A stretch of 64,000 nucleotides of DNA from Pollenia angustigena. Its lineage: Eukaryota; Arthropoda; Insecta; Diptera; Polleniidae. The notes under the pieces are model-generated. The model was not told the DNA's origin, ran no database searches, and was given only the letters and a program-made list of their open reading frames with translations. The stretch covers positions 147,744,511-147,808,510 of the forward strand of contig OV884059.1 of assembly GCA_930367215.1 (NCBI GenBank), in the 5' to 3' direction. This document shows, in pieces, positions 32,531 to 43,228 of this stretch (position 1 is its first letter; every line of letters starts with the position of its first letter). The position numbers and the translations under genes were made by a program.

Positions 32531-34582
32531 TCAATTTTCTGTAAAATATTCATCACAGTTCGTAAGAGAAGGTATATCTAAAAGACTAACCATTTCTAAA
32601 CTATAATTATTTTCTAACTCTATTCGTGACTTCACATGCCGCAGGGAAGATATAAGTGGATCGGAAGATGCTGCCAACATGTTGAAGAGGTCCTCATTTT
32701 GCCTTACCCTTGATGCTTTGAATGTGTTCTGCAATCTATATTTTTTATAAAATTTGTTAAGAGACTCCTGTGCTTCTTCAGAAAGCTCTCCAATTGGCAA
32801 AGACTGGTACTCAATTATATCTTTGCCATGCGCCAATATTTTATGGACGGTCGGGGTCAACTTCTTCTGTGGATACATTTCTGCTAAAAGAGATGCAGTT
32901 TTCGACGCATATTCTCCATATTTTGTAGAATTGACATTTTCTTTGCAGTTTAAAACATCCAAGATCGTTCCCAATCTTTTCACGATTTGATTGTCAATTC
33001 CAGTGATTCTAGTTACTGCCTCATCATTTTCAAAAAATCTCCTAGAAGTGTTTCCATCGTTTGAGTTACCGTATCCGTGCTTGGGACAGTCTACTTTTAG
33101 TCCAACTTGTTTAAAAAAAGCATCCTGTATTTGCTTCTTTCTGATCTTTTCCTTATCCTTTATTGATGTATTTTCATCGAAGTTTTCCTCCTCTTGTGGT
33201 AGGGTATACGCCAGTTTTAGCAAGAATTCCATACACCTTATCCTTGCGTGCAATGGTGACATTCCATATTCGTAATTCTCCTCATTTGTAGAATCGTTTA
33301 AATTACCAAAGTTCTTCTGACTCTTTTTGCAAATCGGGCATGACATTGTTGAGGTTGTTCCTGTCAGTTCGTTTACGACTTTTCCGTCAACCATGGTCAG
33401 ATGGAACTCGTAATTGCATTCAATATATTTTCCTTCTCCAATTTGCAGCTTTGTAGGCTTAATCTTGCTTATTTGTTCTTCAATGTCCTTCACCGTGGTC
33501 CTTATGAGTTCTGCCGATTCCCTTGCAAACTGAAACATTATTGGTCGGCAATAATGCACTGATGACGGACGTGGATTTTTCCAGTGAAGGGAAACATCCG
33601 ATTTAAGCCGCAAAGGAACAACAGATGCCATAAACATATTTCCGTCCGATATTGTAGCGTCATCGGAAGATATCCTTTGCTTATAAACGCTTTGTCCGGA
33701 TGATCCATCGCAGCCCCATTTGCTGATCAATGTCAACTTCTCAGGAAGAATTTTCACCTCATTTTCAGGAAGACTCTCCAACAACCGTTTTGCTGTATGG
33801 CCCATGAGATCCTGCAGATTGGCTTTCGCAGAGACTTCCGTAAATTCCGTATGCAGTGGTCGTGAATTTATTTTGGCTTGCGTAATATGCTTGTATCCGG
33901 GTAAAACGTCAGCGCCGTGTCGCGTTAAAGATGCCCGTAGTTTCTCATATTTCTCTTTGGAAAGTTCTAAGTCCATAAACAAGGCCAAGGCTTCTTCGGA
34001 ACCATACTTTTTAATGTGTGCGTTTGTGGGCGTGGGAATGCTTTCCTTAATCCTTTTTAGTCGCAGTGGGCTTGCATCAGCAACAGATTTGGTTATGTGC
34101 GACCTAACTCTTTCACTATCCTTTGTAAATTTAATAGACAGCGCTTCCGATAATTGCTTCGTGGTCAAGTCATTGGTGGCATCCGCAAGTTTCCTCTTTC
34201 TTGTGAAAATTGAACACTCCTCAATACTTTTTTTTGGCCTTCCTTTTGCTCCTCTGGTTGATGTGGTGGGTTTATCTACTGCCAATATATCCAGGATGGT
34301 ATCTTCATTAAGCCAGTCCTCGTATTTGGAGTTGAAGTTCTGAATGGTTCGATTAGATTTCACCCATTTTGCCTTAATATTTGCATATATCAGATAAAAA
34401 TTATTTTTTATAATTTCGCTTCTCTCAATATTTCCGTATAAGCTATCAAGTTCTTCTAAAGCAGCTTCCGTGAAAAAATTTGGTGTGGTTGACTTTCTAA
34501 ACAGTTCAAATAATTTAAAATTGTTCAACGCCATGTTTTCAGTACTTAAATTGTTTAATGGTTTCAGTAATTGTTGCGCCAA
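32531..34582 (-). CDS. Transib transposase, RAG1-like, intact frame
   Basis: 683 codons, no stops or shifts. The N-terminal 180 residues hold a basic patch (GAKGRPKKS, FTRKRKLAD). The catalytic core has D292 (SKWGCDGSSGQS), D399 (TMVDGKVVNE) and Glu in ELSEEAQESLNK (about 602-606). The zinc ligands are C415/C418 (CPIC) and H580/H585 (VHKILAHG). The D-to-D distance of 107 and the CxxC/HxxxxH pair match RAG1 organisation (established: D600, D708, E962; C727/C730, H937/H942). The enzyme would bind the CACAGTG-type ends, cut and paste the element in the nucleus. Start chosen at the first Met of the frame; MAQQLLKPLN has no stop upstream close by to fix it. Confidence 0.93.
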   Translation of the reverse strand: MAQQLLKPLNNLSTENMALNNFKLFELFRKSTTPNFFTEAALEELDSLYGNIERSEIIKNNFYLIYANIKAKWVKSNRTIQNFNSKYEDWLNEDTILDILAVDKPTTSTRGAKGRPKKSIEECSIFTRKRKLADATNDLTTKQLSEALSIKFTKDSERVRSHITKSVADASPLRLKRIKESIPTPTNAHIKKYGSEEALALFMDLELSKEKYEKLRASLTRHGADVLPGYKHITQAKINSRPLHTEFTEVSAKANLQDLMGHTAKRLLESLPENEVKILPEKLTLISKWGCDGSSGQSVYKQRISSDDATISDGNMFMASVVPLRLKSDVSLHWKNPRPSSVHYCRPIMFQFARESAELIRTTVKDIEEQISKIKPTKLQIGEGKYIECNYEFHLTMVDGKVVNELTGTTSTMSCPICKKSQKNFGNLNDSTNEENYEYGMSPLHARIRCMEFLLKLAYTLPQEEENFDENTSIKDKEKIRKKQIQDAFFKQVGLKVDCPKHGYGNSNDGNTSRRFFENDEAVTRITGIDNQIVKRLGTILDVLNCKENVNSTKYGEYASKTASLLAEMYPQKKLTPTVHKILAHGKDIIEYQSLPIGELSEEAQESLNKFYKKYRLQNTFKASRVRQNEDLFNMLAASSDPLISSLRHVKSRIELENNYSLEMVSLLDIPSLTNCDEYFTEN

Positions 34583-34620
34583 CTTTCAGTCGTAGACTAA
34601 TCCAGGCATTATGCTTATTT

Positions 34621-34917
34621 TGCAATATATAGGCTTATGCTACCATGCCGAAAAATGTACCTGTTCCCTACATACATATGGATTTAGGCTGAATAATGCA
34701 TTTTTATATTATGCACGTGTCCAAATAAGATTTGTGCCTACCTGTAGTCAATATTGTTCTTGACCATTTGCAATATATAGGCTTATGCTACCATGCCGAA
34801 AAATTTACCTGTTCCCTGCATACAAATGGAATTAGGCTGAATAATGCAATTTTGATATTATGCACGTGTCCAAATAAGATTTGTGCCTACCTGTAGTCAA
34901 TATTGTTCTTGACCATT
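34621..34917. repeat. 148-bp tandem duplication upstream of Transib transposase
   Basis: TGCAATATATAGGCTTATGC at 34621 and 34769. Both units end TATTGTTCTTGACCATTTG with few differences. It starts about 40 bp upstream of the minus-strand start codon. Copy 1 of Transib has a different duplication in the same place. Confidence 0.92.
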
Positions 34918-35564
34918 TGTACGCCAAAGTATTGTTTAAGTGAGGTACGTACCTGCTAATTTCAATGAGTAGTTTTTTTAGATTTTAGATCAAACTACTG
35001 TCATACAATTTCTGCAACCATGTCTTTTTAACCTTTTTTACCTCTAGAAGCCAAACGGGCACGTACGGGCAGATAAAATTTTTGAATTATGTAAAGAAAT
35101 AATCAAAGAACAGATTTTGCAAATATGGCAAATATAGAAAAATATAGATTTTTGTTATTTTCCGTCAAAGTTGAAAAATAGTGAAAAAACGGATAGTTTT
35201 TAAATAGTGATTTACCAGGAGAAACACAAAGCAAACAGTTCATTTTTTTTTTATCATTACACATTTAATAAATGCATCAATCAATACAAACAAAAAATAA
35301 GGCGATTCGTTACCTATTTTTCGTGATATTACACCTGAAATCGCAACAAATTTACTAAAAATTGTGTGTTTTTTTGAAAACCGAAAGTCGGTCAACTTTG
35401 AACGGCTATATCTTCTAAACTAAAAATGTGATATTATTAAGAGTGGCAGATTTGAAATCGTTGAAAAGTTTCCTATAACATGAGTTTATTCAAAACTTCG
35501 TCGGTGCTCATGAAAATTTTGATTTTTGCAACCTCGTTTGCTCTACGGGCGCTACTGTGCGACG

Positions 35565-36500
35565 GACTAAACTGATAAAGTGCAAAAAAAAATAATTTTT
35601 TTCAACCGTGGCGCGTGCAGCGGCAGTTTTTTCCAAACACATTTCGCCTTGTGACAACTGAAGCGCTGTATCAATTCCGCTCAAACGTACATCGAATAGA
35701 AGACTTTACTGAGCTTGATACTAAAATTGAAAACGCACCAAAAAAATTTTAAGGATTTAAAATTTTATGGAGGAAACAAAATGTTTCTAACCTCAAAAAG
35801 CATCCTTGTATGAAATATTTGATTTGCGATAGCCAAATAGTTTTTTTCCCAAAATATTGCAAATTATGTCTTATACTAGCCGTAATTTTGTAAAATGTTT
35901 AACAATTTTAAATAAATTTTTATATGCATACACGATAAAAAAAAATTTTTTATATTTTTTTTTCCAGTGTATTTTAAAAAGTATTCAAGCTTTTACAAAT
36001 ATTTTAGTGTGCTAAGAAAGCCCTTAAGGGGTATTATCCACACGCGTTTTCCTTTTTCAATTTTAACAAAAACTGTAATTTTTATATTTTTTTTTTAATT
36101 TTTAACTTTAAACCGCAGTAAAATTTGCGCCGTGTAATAAAAATTATTAACGCGAACGGATTTCACATGCTCAAATATCGGTTTATACACACGCAAATCA
36201 ACATTGATGTCAGACAAAAAAAAAAAAAATTAAAAAAAAAATGTATAGGTGTCGTAAATTTTTGAAGTTGCTCATATATATACTAACATAAGTAGGTTTT
36301 ATAATTTTAACTTTTGCGAGGTGATTTTCAGTTTCAAAATAGATAAATTTTATAACAAAAAATTAAGAACTTTAATTATGTTCCTGCAAATTTTTTTCGT
36401 AAAACCGATAAGTGCAAAATAAGAAAAATGAAATTACTCTTGTTTATTATTAATTTTATATTAAAAATCAACAATTCTTAAACGTAAAAAATAGATGAAA
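35565..36500. other. No gene; anonymous A/T-rich DNA
   Basis: Target DNA of the Transib insertion continues from 32206. It has long A/T runs (35938, 36217) and no coding signal. Confidence 0.5.
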
Positions 36501-36505
36501 TAGTA

Positions 36506-36821
36506 GCGGTATTCACCCTTTGTATTAAGTGTACAACTCTGCTTTACTTAATACGGTTTTATAACACAAAGCGTGAGCGTCTTTTTCGTTAGTATTGTAA
36601 ATTAATGAAGTTGCTGAGTGAGGGAAAGAGACGGATATAGTTTCTTCAACAGTTTTATTCTGGTGTTTACTACAGCTTTTTGTTGGATTTTTCAACTACA
36701 GCGTAGTAAATTTTAGTCTTATACATTTTGTTGTTGCGGTGTTGTAAATCTTAGTACTTTAACTAAATAAATAAGATTCACAAGGTCTACAAAGGACTTT
36801 ACTATCAAGGGTGAAAACCGC
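36506..36821. mobile_element. 316-bp MITE with GCGGT(A/T)TTCACCCTT ends
   Basis: Left GCGGTATTCACCCTTTG, right the complement of GCGGTTTTCACCCTTGA. TAGTA lies outside both ends (36501-36505, 36822-36826), a 5-bp target duplication. No coding capacity. Confidence 0.75.
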
Positions 36822-36826
36822 TAGTA

Positions 36827-37220
36827 TTTTATTTTTTGATATCAGATTTTTACCGTGCGTAGATATGACCACTGTTCATCGATTTCTTGCAAAAAGTAAA
36901 AATTGAAAAATTTGAGCTGACTCTTTTTGGAGCAGCGGTCATCACAAAGAGAGACAGTTAAAAATGTATATGTAGTGGTAAGTGCAAAGAGAGGAAAATA
37001 AATTTACTCGTTTGAGACATTAACTATGTGTTTTGTTCTTGTTTTTTGAAATTATTGCTTTTTACAATTGTTTCGTTAACCTTCGTGTTGTGTGTGTGTG
37101 AAATTCACGAAAAGTGCTCGGCCCCGGGGGCATACCGTGATGATCGTTGATTTAGAGCAACAAGTGCAATATGTTCGCTAAGCGTATTAAATAAAAATAT
37201 TTTGAGTTGAATGAATATAC
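36827..37220. other. No gene seen
   Basis: Includes a GC-richer patch (CTCGGCCCCGGGGGC at 37118) and a short (TG)n run at 37091. Nothing coding. Confidence 0.5.
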
Positions 37221-38121
37221 ATATGGGCATATCCGTCAAAAGGTCCACCGTGTCCGAAAATTTAAAAGTTATTAAAAGCTGATTATTTTACGGTATTATT
37301 ATAGAGAAATATTTAGATTTTACTAATTTTATAAATTTACCCATAAATGTTTTCACTTACGGCCATTTTCACCAAGTTCGGTTAAAACTAACTTTCAATT
37401 AAAGTTCCGGTTACCAATACGTTTTGACAGCTATAACCGATGGTTAATTATAACCGAACTTGGTAAAAATGGCCGTTAGATGAACAACCAGACTGCAAAG
37501 TTGTGCAATCGTAATTTCTTATTTTTGAGAATGTTTTATTGTATGTTTTCTTTCATATTATCTTCCTGAAAAGAGGTGATATTTGATAAAAATTATTCCA
37601 AAAAAATTTCTTACATGGTCTGTAATCTAAGGAAGAGTTCAAAGAGCAATATGCTATTCGGATTAACATTAAATTTTTATTTTATTTTAATCATTATTCA
37701 GTTCAATTATTATGGAATTTCACGTTCAAAATGTCACGTATCGACCCAGATTTTGGCTTAAAAAAAAAAAGAAAATACAGAAGATTTTGGAATCAAACCA
37801 AAGACATTTTAATGTTACATTGCCACGTAAAATTCTCAAAGTAGTTTGACTAAAAAATTGTGCCAGGTTTCGCTTAATTACGCCATTTTATACATGGCCA
37901 CAAAAACTACTTCTATTTGTTTCACGTTCGAACCGCTACTTCTTTTGTCATTAGCTTTGACCTAAAATCGCGCCCTCCACAAACTTTAGCATAGATAACA
38001 GTACTTTCTTAGTGCTATAATTTAAGGGTTAAGAGAACGTAAAAATATTTGTTGTTAAAAATGTTATTGCATTTTTGATTCGTACGACTGTCACGTTCAA
38101 CACTTTGAATTTACCCATATA
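37221..38121 (-). mobile_element. Unnamed TIR repeat, copy 2 (complete, inverted to copy 1)
   Basis: Left end ATATGGGCATATCCGTC, right end the complement of ATATGGGTAAATTCAAAG. The interior is the reverse complement of 21682-22395. It is interrupted by the MITE at 37366-37473. Repeated GTTCGAA/CACGTTC motifs lie near both ends. No transposase, so the superfamily is unknown. Confidence 0.8.
37366..37473. mobile_element. Tourist-like MITE (CGGCCATTTTCACCAAGTTC)
   Basis: Ends CGGCCATTTTCACCAAGTTC and the complement of CGGCCATTTTTACCAAGTTC. TTA lies at both sides. The empty site survives in copy 1 of the host repeat (complement of 22285-22300, CACTTAGATGAAC), proving the insertion and the 3-bp duplication. 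TTA duplication points to PIF/Harbinger. Confidence 0.88.
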
Positions 38122-38599
38122 TGTACCTATTTTATTCAAAATTATTTTACTTCCTTATTCATAAAAAATAAAATTTTTGTTAAAAATGTATTTTAACACA
38201 AAAATTTCTATTGAAATTTTTCTTAAAACACATTTAACAGGCGATGGACCTATTGCTTTTAATATAAATTTTACTACACAATCAATCGCCTGTCATTTGG
38301 AAACAGCATATTAATGTTTTGATAAAAAAAATCTTTGCGTACGGTAATTTCTTCTCAAAAAAGGTAATTTTAAGAGGTCCGCAAGGTAATAAAAAAATAA
38401 AAGTTAACATCACTGGTTGTGTCATCGAGTGGACAATGACTACTTAAATGCCGTTTGACTCTAAGAAATTGTGTTATTGCGTGCTCAACAATAAATGCAA
38501 ACAAAGCACGTTCAATAAAAAACTCACACATGCACAAATCAAATGTGTACAAAACGATGTCAAAACTACCAACGTTGAACTTTGTTTTGCAGGTATAGA
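38122..38599. other. No gene; possible small inverted repeat
   Basis: ACAGGCGAT (38238) and ATCGCCTGT (38285) form a short inverted pair. The ACGGTAATTTC and AAAGGTAATTTT motifs near 38340 resemble 31293-31330. Confidence 0.45.
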
Positions 38600-38946
38600 G
38601 TTAATGTAAATTATAGCGTATGAGTAAATCAACAAAAATAGTGGATTTTGCAGTTCTCTGGTCCATATGTCCCTCAAAACTAAGTCGGTCATCCACAATC
38701 ACCACCAATGTGTATATCAAAATCAGAAAACGATTTAGTTTTTTTAATTGTCAAAGAATTATCAGACAACCAGCGCAAAATACGGCCTAGATAACAGTTT
38801 ATATTGACTTCTAAGACGTCAGCAAGCTCATGAGAATTACTAAACAATAAACAAATATCATCGGCAAATAAAGAAGGTGTACACATACTGGTATCTAGTA
38901 CTTCGGGAAGATCAATTACCAGAACAAACCCCATGTACATCAACAA
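38600..38946 (-). pseudogene. LINE reverse transcriptase fragment (motif C and thumb)
   Basis: Minus-strand LFADDICLLFSNSHELADVL then ILRWLSDNSLTIKKTKS is the YADD box and following helix of a CR1/Jockey-type RT. VDDRLSFEGHMDQ in the next frame is the usual 'LGVxIDDxLxFxxHI' strand. About 115 codons in two frames. Confidence 0.75.
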
Positions 38947-38987
38947 ATTGAGTTATTCCAGTTAGATATGACAATATAAGCTTACAT

Positions 38988-40773
38988 CTGTAGCCGTATG
39001 GAAAAACTAGTTAACTCCACTTTTTGCGAAAATTAAGATAACACCAAAAATAGAAAGCGAGTTTAAAGTTTTAATAATATCACTCTGTCAGATCGAAATT
39101 TTGATATAGTTTCTCATTTAATAGTTATTTGAAAAACAAAAATCAGAAAAATATCAATTTTTATGTAAAAACTAGATAACTCCATTCATTTTTTGAAAAA
39201 ACAAGTTAACTCCATAGTCTCTTAGAAAACAGAAAAATTAGAAGTTTTAAACTGTGTTGTCTCGAAAACTAAGAGACAAAGAGCGATATAGAACAAATTC
39301 GGGTCAAAATGTTGAGCCTAAAAATTGCAACTCTAGAGAATTCAAAGAATATATTTATGCATTCTTTATATGCATATTACATCTTTTGTACCCGAAATCT
39401 TTCCGAGTAATAGTTTTTAGCCCATAAAGATCTACCATACCCTATGTGGTACAGCAACTTTGAAAAATGTTTTAACATACTTATTTTTATTTGTTTCTGT
39501 TGCAAAGATAATAAATAGTAAGGTGTTTTTACGTACAAAAACAATAAAAACTATTTTTATCCAGTTTTTTTTTTTCTAAGAATGCATTTTTTGAATCTGG
39601 AAGACAATTGTGAGCCTGGTTGTAAATTTCTTTATTTTCAAATTAATTTAAGAACATATTCATATTTTAACACTTTACGATATTTAATACTAATAAAATT
39701 TTAAAATTATTTTTTTCTGCAACCTTGACAATCTTCTCAATGTTAAATGTTCACCAATAAAACTTTTCTTGAGCTTTTTCCGACTTGATTTCAGTTTGTT
39801 TTCTGAAGTATTTATTTCTAAATTTACGAGTTCTTTGTCCGATTGCACGATAACGTTTTGCTTCCTTTTATTTTCTTCCGTGCTGCCTTGTGGAATAATT
39901 TCCTCCAACGTAGTCTGTATTTGCATGAGGTCAAGGTCTGGATCTAAGTTTATGTTAGTCGGTCGCATTGTTGATTTTCTTGTGTTGATTTTTATATTTT
40001 TTGCACGCACGTGTAACTATTACGTTTATTTTTATCAAAAACATAAAAAACAAAGTAGAAGCGTAAGACATTGTTTTTAAACTAAAAAGCTAAAAACGAT
40101 CTTATTACCAAGTTTAGTATACAAATTTAACATAACAACTACTGTTTAAAATTTTGATATGTATTAAAATAAAATTAACCACAAAGTCAATAGCTCTTTT
40201 CCAGGTTCAACCTATGTTAAACCGATTATAACGTTAATCAGCGTCCTTAAAACTGGCCACTTCATTTCATAAAATCAAGAAGGGTAAACCTTTTAATTAT
40301 GTTTATGCATAAAAACAGACAAAAACTCAGCTTATTTTTTGATGTATAAGAATAAAGAGAAACAAATATTTTTTTGGAAAAACTGGATATCTCCATTTGT
40401 TCGTAGAAAAAACGGTTAAATTAACGTGTTGAGTCAAAAAGTTAATGTTTTTCCACAAATCATTACTTAAGTTGCCTTAATTCCATAAAATACTATTATA
40501 ATTTAAGAAAAAAAATTTTTTTCGGAAAAACTAGATAACTCCATTTTTCGAAAAAACAAGATAAGTGACATTGATTTTCGGTTTTAATGTCCAAAAATCA
40601 GTTTAATGGTACCAGAAATCTTTAACTGAATCTAAAACATTGTTTTGTTTAATGCGCATGCATAATAACATAAATTCATATGAAATAATTAGCGAAATAT
40701 GTTTTAAACTTTAAATGTGTTTTTCTCGTGTTTTCAAAAAATGGAGTTATCTAGTTTTTCCATACGGCCACAG
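38988..40773. mobile_element. Unclassified TIR transposon with repeated AACTAGATAACTCCA motifs
   Basis: The left end CTGTAGCCGTATGGAAAAAC and the right end (complement) CTGTGGCCGTATGGAAAAAC extend to about 40 bp (…TAGTTAACTCCA). ACAT is present at both sides (38984-38987, 40774-40777), a probable 4-bp target duplication. Motif variants recur inside at about 39167, 39200, 40377 and 40527. One short minus-strand frame is present (39690-40010). A 4-bp duplication would fit Chapaev among others; that is a guess. Confidence 0.85.
39690..40010 (-). CDS. Small unknown protein inside the 38988-40773 transposon
   Basis: 106 codons, Lys/Asn/Glu-rich, with a basic C-terminus (SENKLKSSRKKLKKSFIGEH then LTLRRLSRLQKKI). 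I do not recognise it. The basic tail could bind nucleic acid. It may be the remnant of a transposase or accessory protein, or chance; it is the only frame of note in the element. Confidence 0.35.
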   Translation of the reverse strand: MRAKNIKINTRKSTMRPTNINLDPDLDLMQIQTTLEEIIPQGSTEENKRKQNVIVQSDKELVNLEINTSENKLKSSRKKLKKSFIGEHLTLRRLSRLQKKIILKFY

Positions 40774-40887
40774 ACATGCAGACTTAATAAAATTTTATCT
40801 TTGGTATATATATATATATATGTCCTTTATTTATTTAAATACAATATAGATACAGCGATATAACATAAAAATACTTAAATAAATTGT

Positions 40888-41253
40888 TCACGAAGAACAT
40901 AGGGCGTCAACGAATTCTCTCCATCTAATTCTGTCTCTGGCAAGTAGTTTAATTTCGTTCCAGGATATTCGAGCTGATTCATGTTCGTGTCTTATGCACC
41001 TGATCCATGTATTTCGTGGTCGGCCTGGTTGTCGTTGACCTTGAGGGTTCCACTCAAGTGAAGCTCTAGCAATATCACTTGCAGGTCGCCTTAAAATATG
41101 ACCGATCCACGTCCATTTACGTCTCCGTATATCAAATTCGATGGAGCTACAATCTGCCAGATTCCAAAGATCCTCATTGGATATCCAATTCGGCCAGTAT
41201 ACACGTAGTATCTGTCTCAGGCACCGATTCACGAACGTTTGAATTTTCTTCAA
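40888..41253 (-). pseudogene. RTE LINE C-terminal domain
   Basis: QTFVNRCLRQILRVYWPNWI, RKWTWIGHILRRP, QPGRPRNTWIRCI and LARDRIRWREFVDALCSS are the hallmark end of RTE-type ORFs. It is separated from the preceding part by a frameshift near 41260-41330. Confidence 0.85.
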
Positions 41254-41325
41254 GGTCAGTTTTGTAAGGCTCCATGTAGTGCAGCCATATAGTAGGACAG
41301 ATTTAACGCTACAATTGAATATCCG

Positions 41326-41700
41326 TTACTTCGTTTTCTGTGAAATGTTGTTAGCGCGCCAAATTTTGTACAATTTTAGGAACGCACCACGGGCCTTGTT
41401 GATTCGGTCACCAATATCGGCTGCAGAGCCACCGTCTTTCGCAATTTTACATCCCAAGTAGTTGAATGATTCAACATCTTCCATAATCGTACCATCAACA
41501 ATAAGTGGTGACGAAATATTGGTACCAATACGCATCAGCTTTGATTTTTTGAAGTTAATTCTCAATCCTACGTTTTTGGCATTTTCGGAGAGTCTATTTA
41601 TCTTTGCTTCAATATCTACAAATCGGTGGGCCATAAGACATATGTCGTCGGCATAGTCTATGTCATTAAGGTACTCCATCATGTTCCACCGGATGCCAGT
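41326..41700 (-). pseudogene. RTE LINE RT motif C and thumb
   Basis: MMEYLNDIDYADDICLMAHR then LRINFKKSKLMRIGTN, FNYLGCKIAKDGG and the INKARGAFLKLYKIW helix. It follows directly on the deletion after motif A. Confidence 0.85.
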
Positions 41701-43228
41701 AGAAGCCTGTAACGTTTGTGTACGGTTGGCTTTCTCTTCCGTTGAATCGGACCTTGCACTCGGCGTCTTTGTACAGCTCGCGTATTAGGGTGACGATTTT
41801 TTCAGGTATTCCTTTACCAATTAACGCAGACCACATAGAACTTCGGGTTACTGTATCAAAAGCACGTTCAAAATCTACGAAAAGCAGGTATAGGGGTGTG
41901 TTGTACTCTGCCGATTGTTCAATAATTATGCATAGAGTATTGACGTGATCGACACATGATCGTCCAGGCCTAAAACCAGCTTGTTCTTTACGCACAATTT
42001 GCTCAACAGCTGGTGAAATCCGCTGTTGTATTAAAGTTGCCATCACTTTCCCTATTGAGTTAAGCACAGTAATACCCCGCCAGTTTTTACACTGAGTTAG
42101 GTCGCCCTTTTTAGGAATTGTGACTACGACACCTTCTTTCCATTCTACAGGAATTTGGTTGTTGAGCCAAACAGTTCTAATCAGTGGGGTGAGAACTTCT
42201 GCTAATGTATCGGAACCATATTTTAATAGTTCAGCAGGTACGTTATCGGGACCAGACGCTTTACAAGTTTTAAGCTTGTTTAGTGCCGCCGCAACTTCAG
42301 AACAAGTCGGAGGAACAGTTGAAATATCTCTTCTTGGATTGCGTCGTGTGGAAAGCATTACCAGCTCATCGTGGTTGGTATTGTTTACAGTTGAAGGCTG
42401 TGATGAGAAATGTTCGCGCCAACGTTCTAACTGTTGCTCAGTTGTTGTAAGATCTGAACCATCATTTGCTTTTAATGACATAGTACCTCGGATGTTGTTG
42501 CCACTCATCTGTTTTATAGCAGAGTAAACTCCGCGTAGATTGCCTGTATTTGATGCTTTTTCGGCTTGTTCCGCTATATTGTTAAAATATTTTTCACGGT
42601 CGGCCCGTACCATATAGTTTACTTTTCGAGCAGACTGGCGGTATTCTAATTTTGCTTGTTCTTTTGCATTAGCAGATTTAGCTTGCAATCGTGCATTACG
42701 AAGACGTTTGCGGTTTTCAATCTCATCCCATGATTCGGAGCTGATCCACGGTTTAATTTTATTCTGTTTAAGCCCAATAGTTGATTTTGCGGTATTCTTG
42801 CAGGCTGTAACTACGTCTAACCACGTATGTTGGTCGTTTTGTGCCAGGTTGGTTCTTAAGTTTTGATTAAATACTGTTGAGACTACTGGGTCGTGAAGGC
42901 GCGATATGTTGTATTTATCGACTTTTCCTCTTGCACCAGTTACGGCCGCAGGTCGAAGACGGAAAACACCTACGAGTAAGGAGTGGTCGCTGGCAACGTC
43001 GGCACCTTGCCTAGCTTTAACATCCATAAGAGAGCCCAAGAAAAGCCTACTGACAATAATATGGTCAATTTGGTTAAAATGTTGACCATTTGGAGATTCC
43101 CATGTATACTTATGGATATTTTTGTGTGGAAATTTGGTTCCGCCAATAAAAAGTCGATTACGAGCGCAGAAATCAACCAGTCTATCACCATTATTATTCC
43201 GTGAGGATCCCAGGCCGTGCTTGCCCAT
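41666..43228 (-). pseudogene. RTE LINE endonuclease C-terminus and reverse transcriptase
   Basis: 520 codons open. MGKHGLGSSRNNNGDRLVDF, FNQIDHIIVS and ASDHSLLVG finish the endonuclease. CKASGPDNVPAELL, IPKKGDLTQCKNWRGITVLN, EQAGFRPGRSC and LFVDFERAFDTV (motif A) are the RT. It ends at YTNVTG, where the expected RQGC...LSP motif B segment has been deleted. The sequence then resumes as TGIRWNMMEYLNDIDYADD in another frame. Confidence 0.9.

Larger units (their letters stand above)
32212..35559 (-). mobile_element. Transib DNA transposon (copy 2, apparently complete)
   Basis: 3,348 bp. The left end is CACAGTGGCGCC and the right end (complement) CACAGTAGCGCC. CGACG is present at both sides (32207-32211, 35560-35564), matching the known CGNCG preference. 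GCAAAAATC occurs 22 nt (left) and 23 nt (right) inside the heptamer, mimicking a recombination signal with a long spacer. The interior holds one intact transposase frame and a 148-bp tandem duplication upstream of it. Confidence 0.95.
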
